Positions 26,730 through 36,120 of a stretch of 64,000 nt of DNA are shown here, piece after piece. The stretch's first letter is position 1, and each line of letters opens with the position of its first letter. Below the pieces are notes generated by a model. The model had not been told where the DNA came from and searched no databases. It worked only from the letters and a program-made list of their open reading frames with translations. The stretch is from Alphaproteobacteria bacterium (lineage in GTDB: Bacteria > Pseudomonadota > Alphaproteobacteria > Rickettsiales > UBA3002): positions 1,112,629-1,176,628 of the forward strand of contig JAFLDD010000001.1 in NCBI GenBank assembly GCA_017302575.1. Reading direction: 5' to 3'. The position numbers were made by a program, and so were the translations under genes.

Positions 26730-27334
26730 GCAGCCTCCGCAAAGGCTTTCATGATAGCAAGGCCATGACGCAGCGATTTTTCGGGGTGGAATTGCGTACC
26801 GTAAATATTGCCGCGCTGTACCGCGCAGGTGAACGTGATGCCATGCTGCGCGGTAGCAGCGATATCGGCATCATTGGCGCAATTCATATAGTAGGAATGC
26901 ACAAAATAATAACGTGCGTCTGGTGTAGCATGGGTGAAGAGGGGCGCTTGCTGCTTCACTGCAATTTTGTTCCAGCCCATATGGGGAACGCGCAGACCTT
27001 CGGCGGCGGGAATGCGTTTGCATTGCATATCGATCCACCCTAGTCCGGCGGCAGTACCCTCTTCGCTGCCTTTGCCAAGAATTTGCGCGCCGAGGCAAAT
27101 ACCAAGCACCGGCTTTTTTAGCTCTAGCGCGAAATGATCAAGCGCATCGCGCAGGCCTGATTCATTCAGCATTTTCATGCCATAATCAAAATGTCCTACG
27201 CCGGGCAGTAATAACTTATCGGCGGCGAGAATATCGGATGGCTTGTCAGAAACCATCACATCCGCGCCCGCTTTGCGCAGCATGTTATGTACGGAAGAAA
27301 GGTTACCCACTCCGTAATTGACGATAACAATCAT
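26726..27334 (-). CDS. hisH2: HisH2 glutamine amidotransferase subunit
   Basis: Class I glutaminase of 202 residues that releases ammonia for the HisF2/WbpG amidination step. The catalytic triad is visible: Cys in LGICLGAQ, and His plus Glu in GTQFHPEKS. The N-terminus MIVIVNYGVGNLSSV and LLPGVGHFDYGM are typical of HisH. It overlaps both the fusion gene upstream and hisF2 downstream by four bases (ATGA). Confidence 0.92.
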   Translation of the reverse strand: MIVIVNYGVGNLSSVHNMLRKAGADVMVSDKPSDILAADKLLLPGVGHFDYGMKMLNESGLRDALDHFALELKKPVLGICLGAQILGKGSEEGTAAGLGWIDMQCKRIPAAEGLRVPHMGWNKIAVKQQAPLFTHATPDARYYFVHSYYMNCANDADIAATAQHGITFTCAVQRGNIYGTQFHPEKSLRHGLAIMKAFAEAA

Positions 27335-30300
27335 GTGCGAACACTTTCGTATAGCTTCAGCATGTGTTGCTTCTCAGTTTCCCAATTGAGTGTCTTTGCT
27401 GCTTCGATCGAGCGTTGTTTCATAGCATCTATCATCGGTCTGTCGAAACGGTTAATGACCTCTGCCACCGCTTTAGGGTCGCAGTCACTTACCAGTTGTC
27501 CGACTTCATATTGTTTCACGAGTCGTGCCATTTCTGGCAGGTCGGAAACACAGAGCGCAAGGCCTGCCATCACGTACTCGAAGAACTTGTTAGGCAAAGT
27601 AAAGCGGCGCTGTGCGCTTAAATCTTCATGTACGAAATAGCCTATATCGGCGCGATTTGCTGCAGGAATAATATCGTTAAATGGTACGGCAGGCTCGATG
27701 AATAATCTGTCCTCCACGCCGACTTCTTTTGCAATAGCTTTTAGCTCATCAAGGTATCCGACGTCGGGATTGCCGCGAAGCAATAATCGGAATTCGGGTC
27801 GCCAATATTGCAAGGATCGCACCGCCACATGAAGCCCTCGCGATGAGAAAATTTCGCCATGATATAATACGGTGATGGTGTCTTCGGTTGGCTTGAAATT
27901 CTGCGGCTCAAAAAATGGCGTAGATCTGACAACCTGCACAGGACACTGCAATTTATGGTCTTTACGAATCAGCTCAGCAATGCCTTGGCAAACAGTTGTG
28001 ACACCTTGCACCTTCTTCAAGTAATAATCTTGCAGCGCGAATACATAGGGGCGGTGCCATTTCACCCAATTAGGAATATGCACATACTGTCCGCAGGCAT
28101 ATTCATGGCAATCGACTATCACTGGGGCATTAACCTTCTTGGCGATTGCAATTCCGATATCTGCCGTGAAGTAATCATGCGTTAGAACAAGTTGTGGCTG
28201 CATGTCGGGGTGACGATAGAAATAATTGCGTATCGCTCTGCGTTTCCACTCAAACGGCTGCACAACACGTTGATAAAAACGCGCACCTATCAACCGCGCA
28301 GCATGGGTGGGGGCAAAGCGCGCCACAAACATGCCAACAATACGCAGGCGACCCAATGCACGTGTGAAATAGGAGAAGGCTCGCCCACCAATACGCTCGC
28401 CGAACCATTTGTGCATGCGCTGCGCATCTTCCATGGGAAGCTCATCTGGTAGCGGCACGAAATGCCAGCCGTCTGGCACATTGGTTTTTCCCATAAGCCC
28501 CATAACAACAACGCGCCAGCCCGCTTCCATCAGCGCCTGCGCCTGACGAATGACTCGCGGTTCTTTGCATACAGGGGTGTAGGAAATAATCCATGCCGTT
28601 GGTTTTGGCGCTTCGATGATTGCTGCGTTTGTGGCGGTTTTCTTGCTCCAGACATTGGTGCGTTTCATATCCAACAATTCGGAGGCGCTCGCCCATTTCC
28701 ACAAAGGTAGCGAATAATCCGCCGTGCCTGACTGGTGGTCACGCCACATGTTTTCGATCGTGGTACGGTTATAGTTTGGCAGGAATGCCAGCCCCGCATC
28801 AAAGATGCGCTCTTCCATCCACTGCTTCATTGCTGGGGCTTTCAGCCATGCGTCTTGTGGGGCGGCGAAGCCTACCTTATCGGCGCGCCATGTGATGGTT
28901 TTTGGCAGCACATCATCGACTGCATAGCGCAGAATCGCTTTGCCCCATGCATTGTCTTGGAATGCCCAGTCTGGAAGACGGGTGGTGAAATCCACTAACG
29001 CATAATCAAGGAATGGGTAGCGACATTCGATACCATGCGCCATCGAGTTACGATCACCGCTATAAAGATTCGATGGCAGTGATGTACGCAGTAGATTGAT
29101 CATCAGCTCGTAACGTAGTGCACCAATCTCATGCGGATGCGGCACCATGCCATCGCCATATTGTAGCAGCATTTCGGGCGCATAAGTGCGGTAATAGGTA
29201 AAGAAGCGTTTCACGCTGAGACTATCACGCGTGCTGAAGCGACGGCTGGCATCGTGATAGTTTTTGGCAACATCCTGTAAGCGCTTATCCCTGATGTGCC
29301 CTTGCCTGATTGCGTTAAGCAAGCCCAATGGGCCACGATGTGCCAATTCTGCTTGGTAGGCTTTAAAATACATGCTGTAGCCAGCGAACACTTCGTCGGC
29401 ACCCTGCCCGTCGAGAATCACCTTATAGCCCAGACTGCGCGCCTCGCGCATCAGCGCCCATTCGAGATACATGGATGGGCCGGGAATAATATTCTCGTGG
29501 TGCCAATGGAGTTTGCGCAGATCCGTAATCAGGTCATTACTGGTCGGCGTAACCGCGTGTCCCTTCAGATGCGTCGCATTGAGCATCTGGTCGATATAGG
29601 AACCCTCATCAATTGTCGGATCGTCGGGGAAGCGCACAGATATTGCGGATTCGATGCGCTCACCTTTTGGGAAACCCGCCAGCAAACCCACAATGCTCGA
29701 TGAATCAAGACCACCTGACAGACATGCGGTCACCGGCACATCGCTGCGCATACGCATATGCAGCGAACGCTCAAGATGGTGTCGCAATTCTTCGATCAAT
29801 TGAGATTTTGGAACATCATTTAGTGACTGGGTATATTCAGGCTTCCAGTAACGACGCGTAGCGCGTATCGCGCCGTCTGCGCCCACACGCAGCATATGTG
29901 CTGCACGCAGTTGCTTGACGCCTTGGAAGAGTGTTTCTTCTTTTCCGAAAATAATATGGCCATCTACCACTCTTCCCATGAGTGTTTTGTCATAAGACAT
30001 GGGCATATCTGGGTGAGCGAGAATCGCTTTTATCTCGGAAGCGAATACCAGTTTACCGTCAGGCAACTGCGCATAATAGAGCGGCTTCTCACCAAAGCGA
30101 TCGCGGGCGATTAATGCTTCACCATGCTCTTGGTCCCATATCATAAATGCAAACATACCGTTGAGGCGGTGGATCATCTCCTCGCCCCACTCGATATAGG
30201 CGCACAGTAACACTTCTGTATCGCTACGTGTTTGGAATGCATGACCACGCGCAATCAGTTCGTCGCGCAGCTCGATGTAATTATAAATCTCGCCATTGAA

Positions 30301-30528
30301 AACGATGGTGTAGCGACCATCTGCACTTACCATGGGCTGGTCGGCAACCTGACGCGTATCAATAATGGCAAGGCGACGAAAGCCCATTGCCACCGTACCA
30401 TTGGCGTGCGTGCCTTGCCAGTTCGCCGCGCCGTCTGGCCCACGATGGGCAAGCTGGTCGCGCATATGCGACAGCAATGCTTCAGGAAGCGGTGCACCGG
30501 GGCCAATGACTGCAACAAATCCGCACAT
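27331..30528 (-). CDS. Asparagine synthetase (glutamine-hydrolysing) fused to a glycosyltransferase
   Basis: A 1065-residue two-part protein. Residues 1 to about 622 are a complete AsnB-type enzyme: N-terminal nucleophile Cys2 (MCG), FNGEIYNY, RSDTEVLL, GEKPLYY, and the ATP pyrophosphatase loop SGGLDSS at 271-277, then DGQGADEVFAGY. From about 643 to the end is a GT-B glycosyltransferase with TPVCKEPRVIRQAQAL, PVIVDCHEY, VLYHGEIFSSRGL, and LPNKFFEYVMAGLALCVSD. The join lacks stop codons or frameshift. AsnB-like proteins in glycan clusters often amidate uronic acids or other carboxyl groups, so this protein may both add and amidate a sugar. Confidence 0.88.
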   Translation of the reverse strand: MCGFVAVIGPGAPLPEALLSHMRDQLAHRGPDGAANWQGTHANGTVAMGFRRLAIIDTRQVADQPMVSADGRYTIVFNGEIYNYIELRDELIARGHAFQTRSDTEVLLCAYIEWGEEMIHRLNGMFAFMIWDQEHGEALIARDRFGEKPLYYAQLPDGKLVFASEIKAILAHPDMPMSYDKTLMGRVVDGHIIFGKEETLFQGVKQLRAAHMLRVGADGAIRATRRYWKPEYTQSLNDVPKSQLIEELRHHLERSLHMRMRSDVPVTACLSGGLDSSSIVGLLAGFPKGERIESAISVRFPDDPTIDEGSYIDQMLNATHLKGHAVTPTSNDLITDLRKLHWHHENIIPGPSMYLEWALMREARSLGYKVILDGQGADEVFAGYSMYFKAYQAELAHRGPLGLLNAIRQGHIRDKRLQDVAKNYHDASRRFSTRDSLSVKRFFTYYRTYAPEMLLQYGDGMVPHPHEIGALRYELMINLLRTSLPSNLYSGDRNSMAHGIECRYPFLDYALVDFTTRLPDWAFQDNAWGKAILRYAVDDVLPKTITWRADKVGFAAPQDAWLKAPAMKQWMEERIFDAGLAFLPNYNRTTIENMWRDHQSGTADYSLPLWKWASASELLDMKRTNVWSKKTATNAAIIEAPKPTAWIISYTPVCKEPRVIRQAQALMEAGWRVVVMGLMGKTNVPDGWHFVPLPDELPMEDAQRMHKWFGERIGGRAFSYFTRALGRLRIVGMFVARFAPTHAARLIGARFYQRVVQPFEWKRRAIRNYFYRHPDMQPQLVLTHDYFTADIGIAIAKKVNAPVIVDCHEYACGQYVHIPNWVKWHRPYVFALQDYYLKKVQGVTTVCQGIAELIRKDHKLQCPVQVVRSTPFFEPQNFKPTEDTITVLYHGEIFSSRGLHVAVRSLQYWRPEFRLLLRGNPDVGYLDELKAIAKEVGVEDRLFIEPAVPFNDIIPAANRADIGYFVHEDLSAQRRFTLPNKFFEYVMAGLALCVSDLPEMARLVKQYEVGQLVSDCDPKAVAEVINRFDRPMIDAMKQRSIEAAKTLNWETEKQHMLKLYESVRT

Positions 30529-30531
30529 GCC

Positions 30532-31791
30532 TTATACCCATGCCGATATTTTAGAGGTTAGCTTCTGGCCGCCTGCTTGCCAGTCTGCATCGAAATGTAC
30601 GAGTGGCGGGTCGCTCCAATTGGCGACAGCCATGCTGAGTGTGAGTGGCACTTCACCTAACGCTACGATGGTACCACCCATGTCGCGCAATGCGGGGAAC
30701 AGCACATAATCCCCTACCCCGATTTCGCTTTTCGCGCTTGCTGCTGTAACGCTATGATTGCCTTCACCGCGTGGCGCGCCCAGCTCAAGCTCAAATGCGA
30801 AGCCGCCATGCTCAGTAACGCCCAAAACCAGTGGCTGAAGCTGCCCTGAAGGCGGCACCGTAACATCAAGAGCGAAGCCGAGTGGCTTACCCGTTTCGGT
30901 AACGAGTGCTTTGCCTTCATGGTCTTGGAAAGCAAAATGATTGATAACGCCTATCTGCTGCGTAACACCTAATGAGCGCAGCAGTTTCTGGCGCAGCGAT
31001 GCTTGCGGTGTGAGCGTGGTTTGTGTAGCAATCTGTGCTTCATTCTGCAGCTCAGAGGTGCGCGTATTCATATAGCTGCGGTAATGTGCCAGCACCGCAT
31101 CCGTCGGCCCGTCTTCGCGAACGATACCTGCATCCAACCAAATCACACGCTCACAATATTCTTTGATTTGGTCGAGCGAGTGCGAGACGAGCAATAAGGT
31201 TGTATTATCCATTAGGTTACGCATCCGCGCGGCGCATTTGCGCACGAAATATCCATCGCCTGCGCCAAGCACTTCGTCAATCACCAGCACACTCGGGTGA
31301 ATGGCTGTTGCGGCGGCAAATTCCAACCGCGCACGCATCCCCAGCGAGTAGGTTTTTACAGGGTGATAGAGAAATTCACCAAGCTCAACGAAATCAACAA
31401 TATCCGCCTCGGCTAAATCAAGCGCGTGTTTGGGCAGGCCATTATAGACCATGGCGTTACGAATATTCTCAAGCCCACTCAGATGGTCGTTAAATCCATA
31501 GCCGCGCTGCATGAGCGCCTGTGTGGAACCCACCACCTCGACACTACCACTGCTAGGGCGCGTATAGCCGGTGATGGTGCGCAGCAAGGTCGTTTTGCCA
31601 GAACCATTATGGCCAACGATACCAACACGCTCGCCCTTGCGAATGGTGATGTTGATATTCGACAGCGCGTGTTTGGTAGGCACGTTTTTAGTGCCCAAAC
31701 CGAGATAGCCAAGCATTTGCCGCAGCGGACTACCATAGAGATGGTAGGTCTTGTTGACGTTCGCCAGCGTGATGATAGCGGGTGCGGTCAT
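30532..31791 (-). CDS. ABC-2 polysaccharide exporter ATPase, Wzt-like (copy 2)
   Basis: ATPase subunit of a polysaccharide exporter, 419 residues. Walker A GHNGSGKTT, signature YSLGM, Walker B VLVIDEVLGAGD and switch SHSLDQ are intact. After about residue 250 a separate C-terminal domain begins (GVINHFAFQDHEGKALVTETGKP), of the kind that binds the O-antigen terminus in Wzt. The start is the ATG at 31791 (ATGA overlap with the upstream gene); an upstream GTG was rejected. No permease adjoins it; the only permease of the locus is at 41261-42043 beside another Wzt-like gene. Confidence 0.88.
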   Translation of the reverse strand: MTAPAIITLANVNKTYHLYGSPLRQMLGYLGLGTKNVPTKHALSNINITIRKGERVGIVGHNGSGKTTLLRTITGYTRPSSGSVEVVGSTQALMQRGYGFNDHLSGLENIRNAMVYNGLPKHALDLAEADIVDFVELGEFLYHPVKTYSLGMRARLEFAAATAIHPSVLVIDEVLGAGDGYFVRKCAARMRNLMDNTTLLLVSHSLDQIKEYCERVIWLDAGIVREDGPTDAVLAHYRSYMNTRTSELQNEAQIATQTTLTPQASLRQKLLRSLGVTQQIGVINHFAFQDHEGKALVTETGKPLGFALDVTVPPSGQLQPLVLGVTEHGGFAFELELGAPRGEGNHSVTAASAKSEIGVGDYVLFPALRDMGGTIVALGEVPLTLSMAVANWSDPPLVHFDADWQAGGQKLTSKISAWV

Positions 31792-32384
31792 AACCACCCC
31801 TTCAACGTTTCGGCGAGCCACAGATTTGCCTCAGGCGGCATGGCGCGCTCTGGGTGCCACATAATGGCAAGCCACGGTAATTCGGCGTGCTTTGCGGCTT
31901 CGATAGAACCATCGCCGTGCATATAAAGCGCATTCAGCCCCGCCGCTAATGTTGTAATACCAAAATGGTGATAGCTATTCACAGTAAGTTCAGAACCATC
32001 AAGAGCACGCACGGCATGTTCGGTTGCGACATGCCCTTCCAGTTTCACCAGCGCACCACCCAAATGGTGCTGCATAAATTGCATACCACGGCAAACAGCC
32101 AATACAGGCAGCTTATGTTGCTTGGCGTAATTCAGCACGGCGGCTTCGGTTGCATCGCGCTCGGGCGCTGCGCCAATATCATTACCACCACTTAGCACCA
32201 GCAATTCAGGCTTCATGGCTTCCAGCGCCGCAGTTGCTTTCTCGGGGATGTTGGCAAGCGGCAGCATCGTCACGTCACGGCCAAGCAGTTTTGGCAATGT
32301 CGTAGCCCATGCCTGATCGAGCGCGTCGCGCTTTTCGCTGCGACCCTCCACACTATCCACGCGCTGTGTAATCACGACACGCAT
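31788..32384 (-). CDS. Class I glutamine amidotransferase-like hydrolase (candidate gamma-glutamyl-CDP-amidate hydrolase)
   Basis: A 198-residue single-domain protein of the peptidase C26 group. The triad is Cys98 (LAVCRGMQFMQ) with His177 and Glu179 (MWHPER). In Campylobacter jejuni the homologous enzyme Cj1417 hydrolyses CDP-L-glutamine to cytidine diphosphoramidate plus glutamate. Here it directly follows the glutamine-kinase-like gene (TAATG overlap) and lies near a cytidylyltransferase, which supports that role over a general gamma-glutamyl-GABA hydrolase. The ATG at 32384 was chosen; seven upstream codons lie in the previous gene. Confidence 0.8.
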   Translation of the reverse strand: MRVVITQRVDSVEGRSEKRDALDQAWATTLPKLLGRDVTMLPLANIPEKATAALEAMKPELLVLSGGNDIGAAPERDATEAAVLNYAKQHKLPVLAVCRGMQFMQHHLGGALVKLEGHVATEHAVRALDGSELTVNSYHHFGITTLAAGLNALYMHGDGSIEAAKHAELPWLAIMWHPERAMPPEANLWLAETLKGWL

Positions 32385-35308
32385 TAGATTCCTTCCATTC
32401 CCCATCGGCGCTGTGCGCCATCAATTTCCATCATCACGCCGCTTCGCAATTGACCAAACGCTTCCTCGCCGATGCCTATCACGGCGGGAATGCCGTATTC
32501 GCAGGCGCGAATGGCCATGTGCGAATTCGGCCCGCCATAGGCGGTGATAAGACCACAAATGCCGAGCGAAAACAAATAGTCAAATCCGGGGTCGGCATTG
32601 GTGATGGCGACGATTTTTCCTTCAACTGCCTCACGCGTAGCCGCTTCGCCCAACTTCAACAGGCATAAGGCGGCGCGTGCTTTACGGGTGGTAATGAAGC
32701 TCGGGTCGCTCGGTGGCATTTCGAAGGCATAGATTTCATCCGCCGCCATCATGACGGATGGCAACATCATCGCCCCCGCTAAACGATGGGCGCGGTAGCG
32801 CGACTGCGTTTCTTTGACGATACGCTCAGCCGTCGCATTCTCCAGCCACAAGGCAAGCGGCATAGCGGGTAAACGCTTTGCTGGAATGCCAAGTGCTTTG
32901 CCCTGCGCCTCAAGCGCATCGAGCGCGGCAGAAAGCAGCCGTGTGAATACGAACTTAGCGTATTCGCGGCCTGCAACGGCCTTGGCAATAAATGCCAGCA
33001 TGGATTCCGCATCCAAACCAATATCCAGTGTTTTGAGAGCTTCATTGAGCGCGGCGGCTTCGTCTTTTGTCCACGTGAATTTTTGCGGGTGGGTCGTTTT
33101 TGCTTTGGCAATCACAGGGTCGAGGTAACGCTCCGCCGCCGCGCGATAGGCTGGCGTTGCGATATCATAGGTGCCAGGGCGCAAATGGCCAAATCGCGCA
33201 ATGAAATCCGCACGTGTCATGCGGCCTTCGCGCACGTCAGCTGCAGCGTTGGTGAACATATGCCCCACACCTTCAATCGATTCCATGAGTGCAGCGGAAC
33301 GATCGGCACTGAGTATATTTTTTGCCACGGCAGAACGTAGCAAGGATGCAGCCACAAACCCCGCACGCGCCAGATGCGCAAAGGTCAGTGCGCCTTTAGC
33401 AGTATGCGCCAGTGTTTGCTTCAGCCAATCACCTAAGGAATCGGTTGGCACTTCTAAGGCTGCGCATTGCGCTTCGAGCGTTTCGGAGACAGTCACGTCA
33501 CTCGCCGTGCGGGTGACGATGTTGCGTGTGACACTACGCAAACCATCACGCCATGGGGTTGCATCGATTGTTGGATAGCGCGACTGCCATTTTGCAAAAT
33601 CGAAATCGAGACAGGTTGGCAGTAATTCAAACTCCACCTTATCGTGCCATTCGCGATGCGTGTTCAACTGCTCTAACGCCGCATTTGCCAGCAGATCCGC
33701 CTGCTCTGTCGCCAGTGATGCGGGAATAAAGGAGTTCAGGCTGGCGCGCACATCGACAAATGCATGACCTGCGAAGTTTTGGATGAGCGGCGTGTTGCGC
33801 AGATCGCGGTAGCCGACTTCGTGGCGCTGCTGCGCCCATATCCCGTCCGTAATGATATGACGATATAAGTCAAGTGCCAGTGGCGCAGGCGTCACACCGA
33901 CGATTTCGGCGGGGTTCCAATCGGCCATCACGCTCCACGCAGTGTGTGTGCCCGCCTGCCCTTTTGGCGGCGTGTCATAGGTTTGCAGGTGTTTGTGCAG
34001 TTCTTGCAGCGACTCGGTTACCTGTGCATCCACCCCGCGATCTTGATGCGTATCGTCAATCATCAGTGGGCGCACTTGCAAGGTGGTGACGGCATCGCGG
34101 CTATCCAGTGCGAATTCAATATCCAGCGCGTCATGGCACACACATTGCTCAATCTCGCGCACGGCGCGGAGTATGTTTTGGATGCGCGAGGGCAGCGCTG
34201 CAATCACCGATTCAGGCGCTGAGCGTGCTACATATTTCTTTACGTGTTTTGTCTGCGCACCTGCTGTAATCGCCGTGGTGTCGCCACCGAGTGCGTAATT
34301 GATAACGCAATAGGGCGCGCCATTTTCCAGCGTGCGGGTGAATACCACGCCGCTTGCCGCGACATCCGAAAGTTGAGGCTGCACCAATACTTCGTCCGCC
34401 GCATCATTGCCCGAATACGAAGCAAATACCTTCTCAATCGCTTTGCGAAGTGCATCGACATTAGGAGCGACATTTAATTCCGAGTGATAACGACCTGCAT
34501 TGGCTTTGGTGAAACCGTCTTCGTCCGTTGCGCTGGAGCGCACAACGAGATGCGCCGTGCCCACAAATTGTTGGAGGATTGCGCCAATCACTTCATCTGG
34601 CGCATGGTGAAAATGCCTGCGCGTGAAATAGAATAACGGCAAAATGTTCGAGTGCGTGAGGCGTGATTGCAAACGCTCAAGTGTCGTTGCCTTACTACCC
34701 ATCACGAATTTGGCGACCGAACGCCCATATTCCACATGCGCCCATTGGTCATGCGCGTTGAGTAATTGGTGCTCTAAATGCGCGAATAGTTTCGAAAGAT
34801 GTGCGCGCGGTGATGATGCTGCTATTTCAATAGCAGCACGCTTAAACTCCTCCAAACGCGCCAATGGCACGCGTACCAAGCCTACGAATTCCTTATCGCC
34901 AATCATTTCGGGTGGGCGTGATTGCTGCACGCCCAGCGCATCATAAGTAACGACACATTGCGCCTCGGTAGCAGCCAATGCCTCGACCAATGCTGGGCGG
35001 ATGAGAATGTCGGAATAAGCAATATACACGTCACCTTTTGGCGTGATTTCTTTAAGTGCCATAGCAAGCGAGGCAACCGCACCTGTTTCGCGCCATTGTG
35101 TGTTATGGTGATAGGTGAGCTTGGGGAAATGCTGCTGTACCAATTCCATGTCGTAACCACCGACGAAATGAATATCAGCACTAAGCTGCGCGAATGCATC
35201 GAGCTGCCAGTCGAGCACGCGGCGGTCGAGAGTGACGCGCTGCAAGCCGAAGGGTTGGTTGTCGTCGGGCGGTGCGCCGGCACCAAGGATAATGACATGC
35301 GCGCTCAT
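32384..35308 (-). CDS. PEP-synthase-like kinase (candidate L-glutamine kinase) with N-terminal nucleotidyltransferase-like domain
   Basis: A 974-residue multidomain protein. Residues 1 to about 230 resemble a sugar nucleotidyltransferase, but the usual GxGxRxxP...K loop is absent (ILGAGAPPDDNQPFG), so it may be inactive. An ATP-grasp domain of the pyruvate phosphate dikinase type follows, with VRSSATDEDG at 256-265 and LQVRPL at 410-415. A central helical region (about 440-850) leads to a phosphohistidine swivelling domain ending GGPNSHMAIR, with His930. This layout matches the glutamine kinase Cj1418 of Campylobacter jejuni, which makes L-glutamine phosphate. It overlaps its neighbours by ATGA and TAATG. 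Confidence 0.8.
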   Translation of the reverse strand: MSAHVIILGAGAPPDDNQPFGLQRVTLDRRVLDWQLDAFAQLSADIHFVGGYDMELVQQHFPKLTYHHNTQWRETGAVASLAMALKEITPKGDVYIAYSDILIRPALVEALAATEAQCVVTYDALGVQQSRPPEMIGDKEFVGLVRVPLARLEEFKRAAIEIAASSPRAHLSKLFAHLEHQLLNAHDQWAHVEYGRSVAKFVMGSKATTLERLQSRLTHSNILPLFYFTRRHFHHAPDEVIGAILQQFVGTAHLVVRSSATDEDGFTKANAGRYHSELNVAPNVDALRKAIEKVFASYSGNDAADEVLVQPQLSDVAASGVVFTRTLENGAPYCVINYALGGDTTAITAGAQTKHVKKYVARSAPESVIAALPSRIQNILRAVREIEQCVCHDALDIEFALDSRDAVTTLQVRPLMIDDTHQDRGVDAQVTESLQELHKHLQTYDTPPKGQAGTHTAWSVMADWNPAEIVGVTPAPLALDLYRHIITDGIWAQQRHEVGYRDLRNTPLIQNFAGHAFVDVRASLNSFIPASLATEQADLLANAALEQLNTHREWHDKVEFELLPTCLDFDFAKWQSRYPTIDATPWRDGLRSVTRNIVTRTASDVTVSETLEAQCAALEVPTDSLGDWLKQTLAHTAKGALTFAHLARAGFVAASLLRSAVAKNILSADRSAALMESIEGVGHMFTNAAADVREGRMTRADFIARFGHLRPGTYDIATPAYRAAAERYLDPVIAKAKTTHPQKFTWTKDEAAALNEALKTLDIGLDAESMLAFIAKAVAGREYAKFVFTRLLSAALDALEAQGKALGIPAKRLPAMPLALWLENATAERIVKETQSRYRAHRLAGAMMLPSVMMAADEIYAFEMPPSDPSFITTRKARAALCLLKLGEAATREAVEGKIVAITNADPGFDYLFSLGICGLITAYGGPNSHMAIRACEYGIPAVIGIGEEAFGQLRSGVMMEIDGAQRRWGMEGI

Positions 35309-36120
35309 AAAAACGCCTCACGCATAAATTTCAGGCGTAATCTGGGGTGCAGCCACAAATAGGCAGAGCGCGATGCTTTAGGTTGCGGGCGCGATGCTAG
35401 ATTGCGCAAATCCGTTGCGTCGCCAATCGCTTTGATAAGTAGTTGCGCACGGTAATGCGGATCGAGCGCGTATAACAAAGCGCGGTAGCCCATGTCCTCC
35501 TCACGCGGATTGAGCATAGCGGCGAGCGATGGTAGTTTGGGAATGTCCCATTCATGTTGGGCAATTAAATCGCCTTCGTCGATACCTGCGCTCATGTAAA
35601 AACAACTTACACCAATTTTGTTGCGCAGTTTGACCGACCACAGCAAACAATCTGACCCGCGCACATCCGGCACGATACCAGGGTGAATATGCAATACGCG
35701 CACATCTGGTGCATTCAAAATCGCAGCAGGCAAAATGCCACCGTTGGTATATAAAAACGCCGTGTCGGTATGCTTCTTCATGCGCGCTTGCAGCGAGACA
35801 TCGTCAAAATCACGCGCGCGGAAATAGGTGATTTCCTCGGCATAATCTTGCGGCTCCCACTGTGCAAAATAGTCGGTGGGCGTAACACCCGCCTCGCGCT
35901 GGATGTTCATGCATAGCTCGCGATAGGCTGCATTCTCCGACAGGAACGGTGCGGGCATCGTGCGCTTCATGGGCTTCAGGCGGGCGAGCAGCGAACATGC
36001 GCCAAAATCCACGAGCCATAGGTGCTTGGGCTTCAGCCCTGCGGCACGTAGATACTCGAGGTAGGTGCGCGAGGTGCTGCAGCTTCTATCGGCAATCACG
36101 GTGAGATTGATGCTTCTCAT
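35305..36120 (-). CDS. Formyltransferase-family protein
   Basis: A 271-residue protein whose central part matches the formyl transferase N-terminal domain: FLYTNGGILPAAIL, then HIHPGIVPDVRGSDCLLWSV (the HPSxLPxxRG catalytic loop with its His) and CFYMSAGIDEGDLI (Asp near the active site). Such enzymes in glycan loci usually formylate an amino sugar with N10-formyl-tetrahydrofolate; an N-terminal family-specific extension of about 120 residues is not recognised. It lies between the kinase-like and cytidylyltransferase genes, overlapping both by four bases, so it may belong to the same modification pathway. Confidence 0.75.
   Translation of the reverse strand: MRSINLTVIADRSCSTSRTYLEYLRAAGLKPKHLWLVDFGACSLLARLKPMKRTMPAPFLSENAAYRELCMNIQREAGVTPTDYFAQWEPQDYAEEITYFRARDFDDVSLQARMKKHTDTAFLYTNGGILPAAILNAPDVRVLHIHPGIVPDVRGSDCLLWSVKLRNKIGVSCFYMSAGIDEGDLIAQHEWDIPKLPSLAAMLNPREEDMGYRALLYALDPHYRAQLLIKAIGDATDLRNLASRPQPKASRSAYLWLHPRLRLKFMREAFL

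Noticed and set aside
25968-27334. hisF and hisH as histidine biosynthesis genes
   Set aside because: No other his genes are near; the pair is next to a WbpG-like amidotransferase in a glycan operon, which is the acetamidino-sugar arrangement.
27331-30528. Plain asparagine synthetase
   Set aside because: A complete glycosyltransferase is fused at the C-terminus and the genes around it make polysaccharide, so free asparagine synthesis is an unlikely main role.
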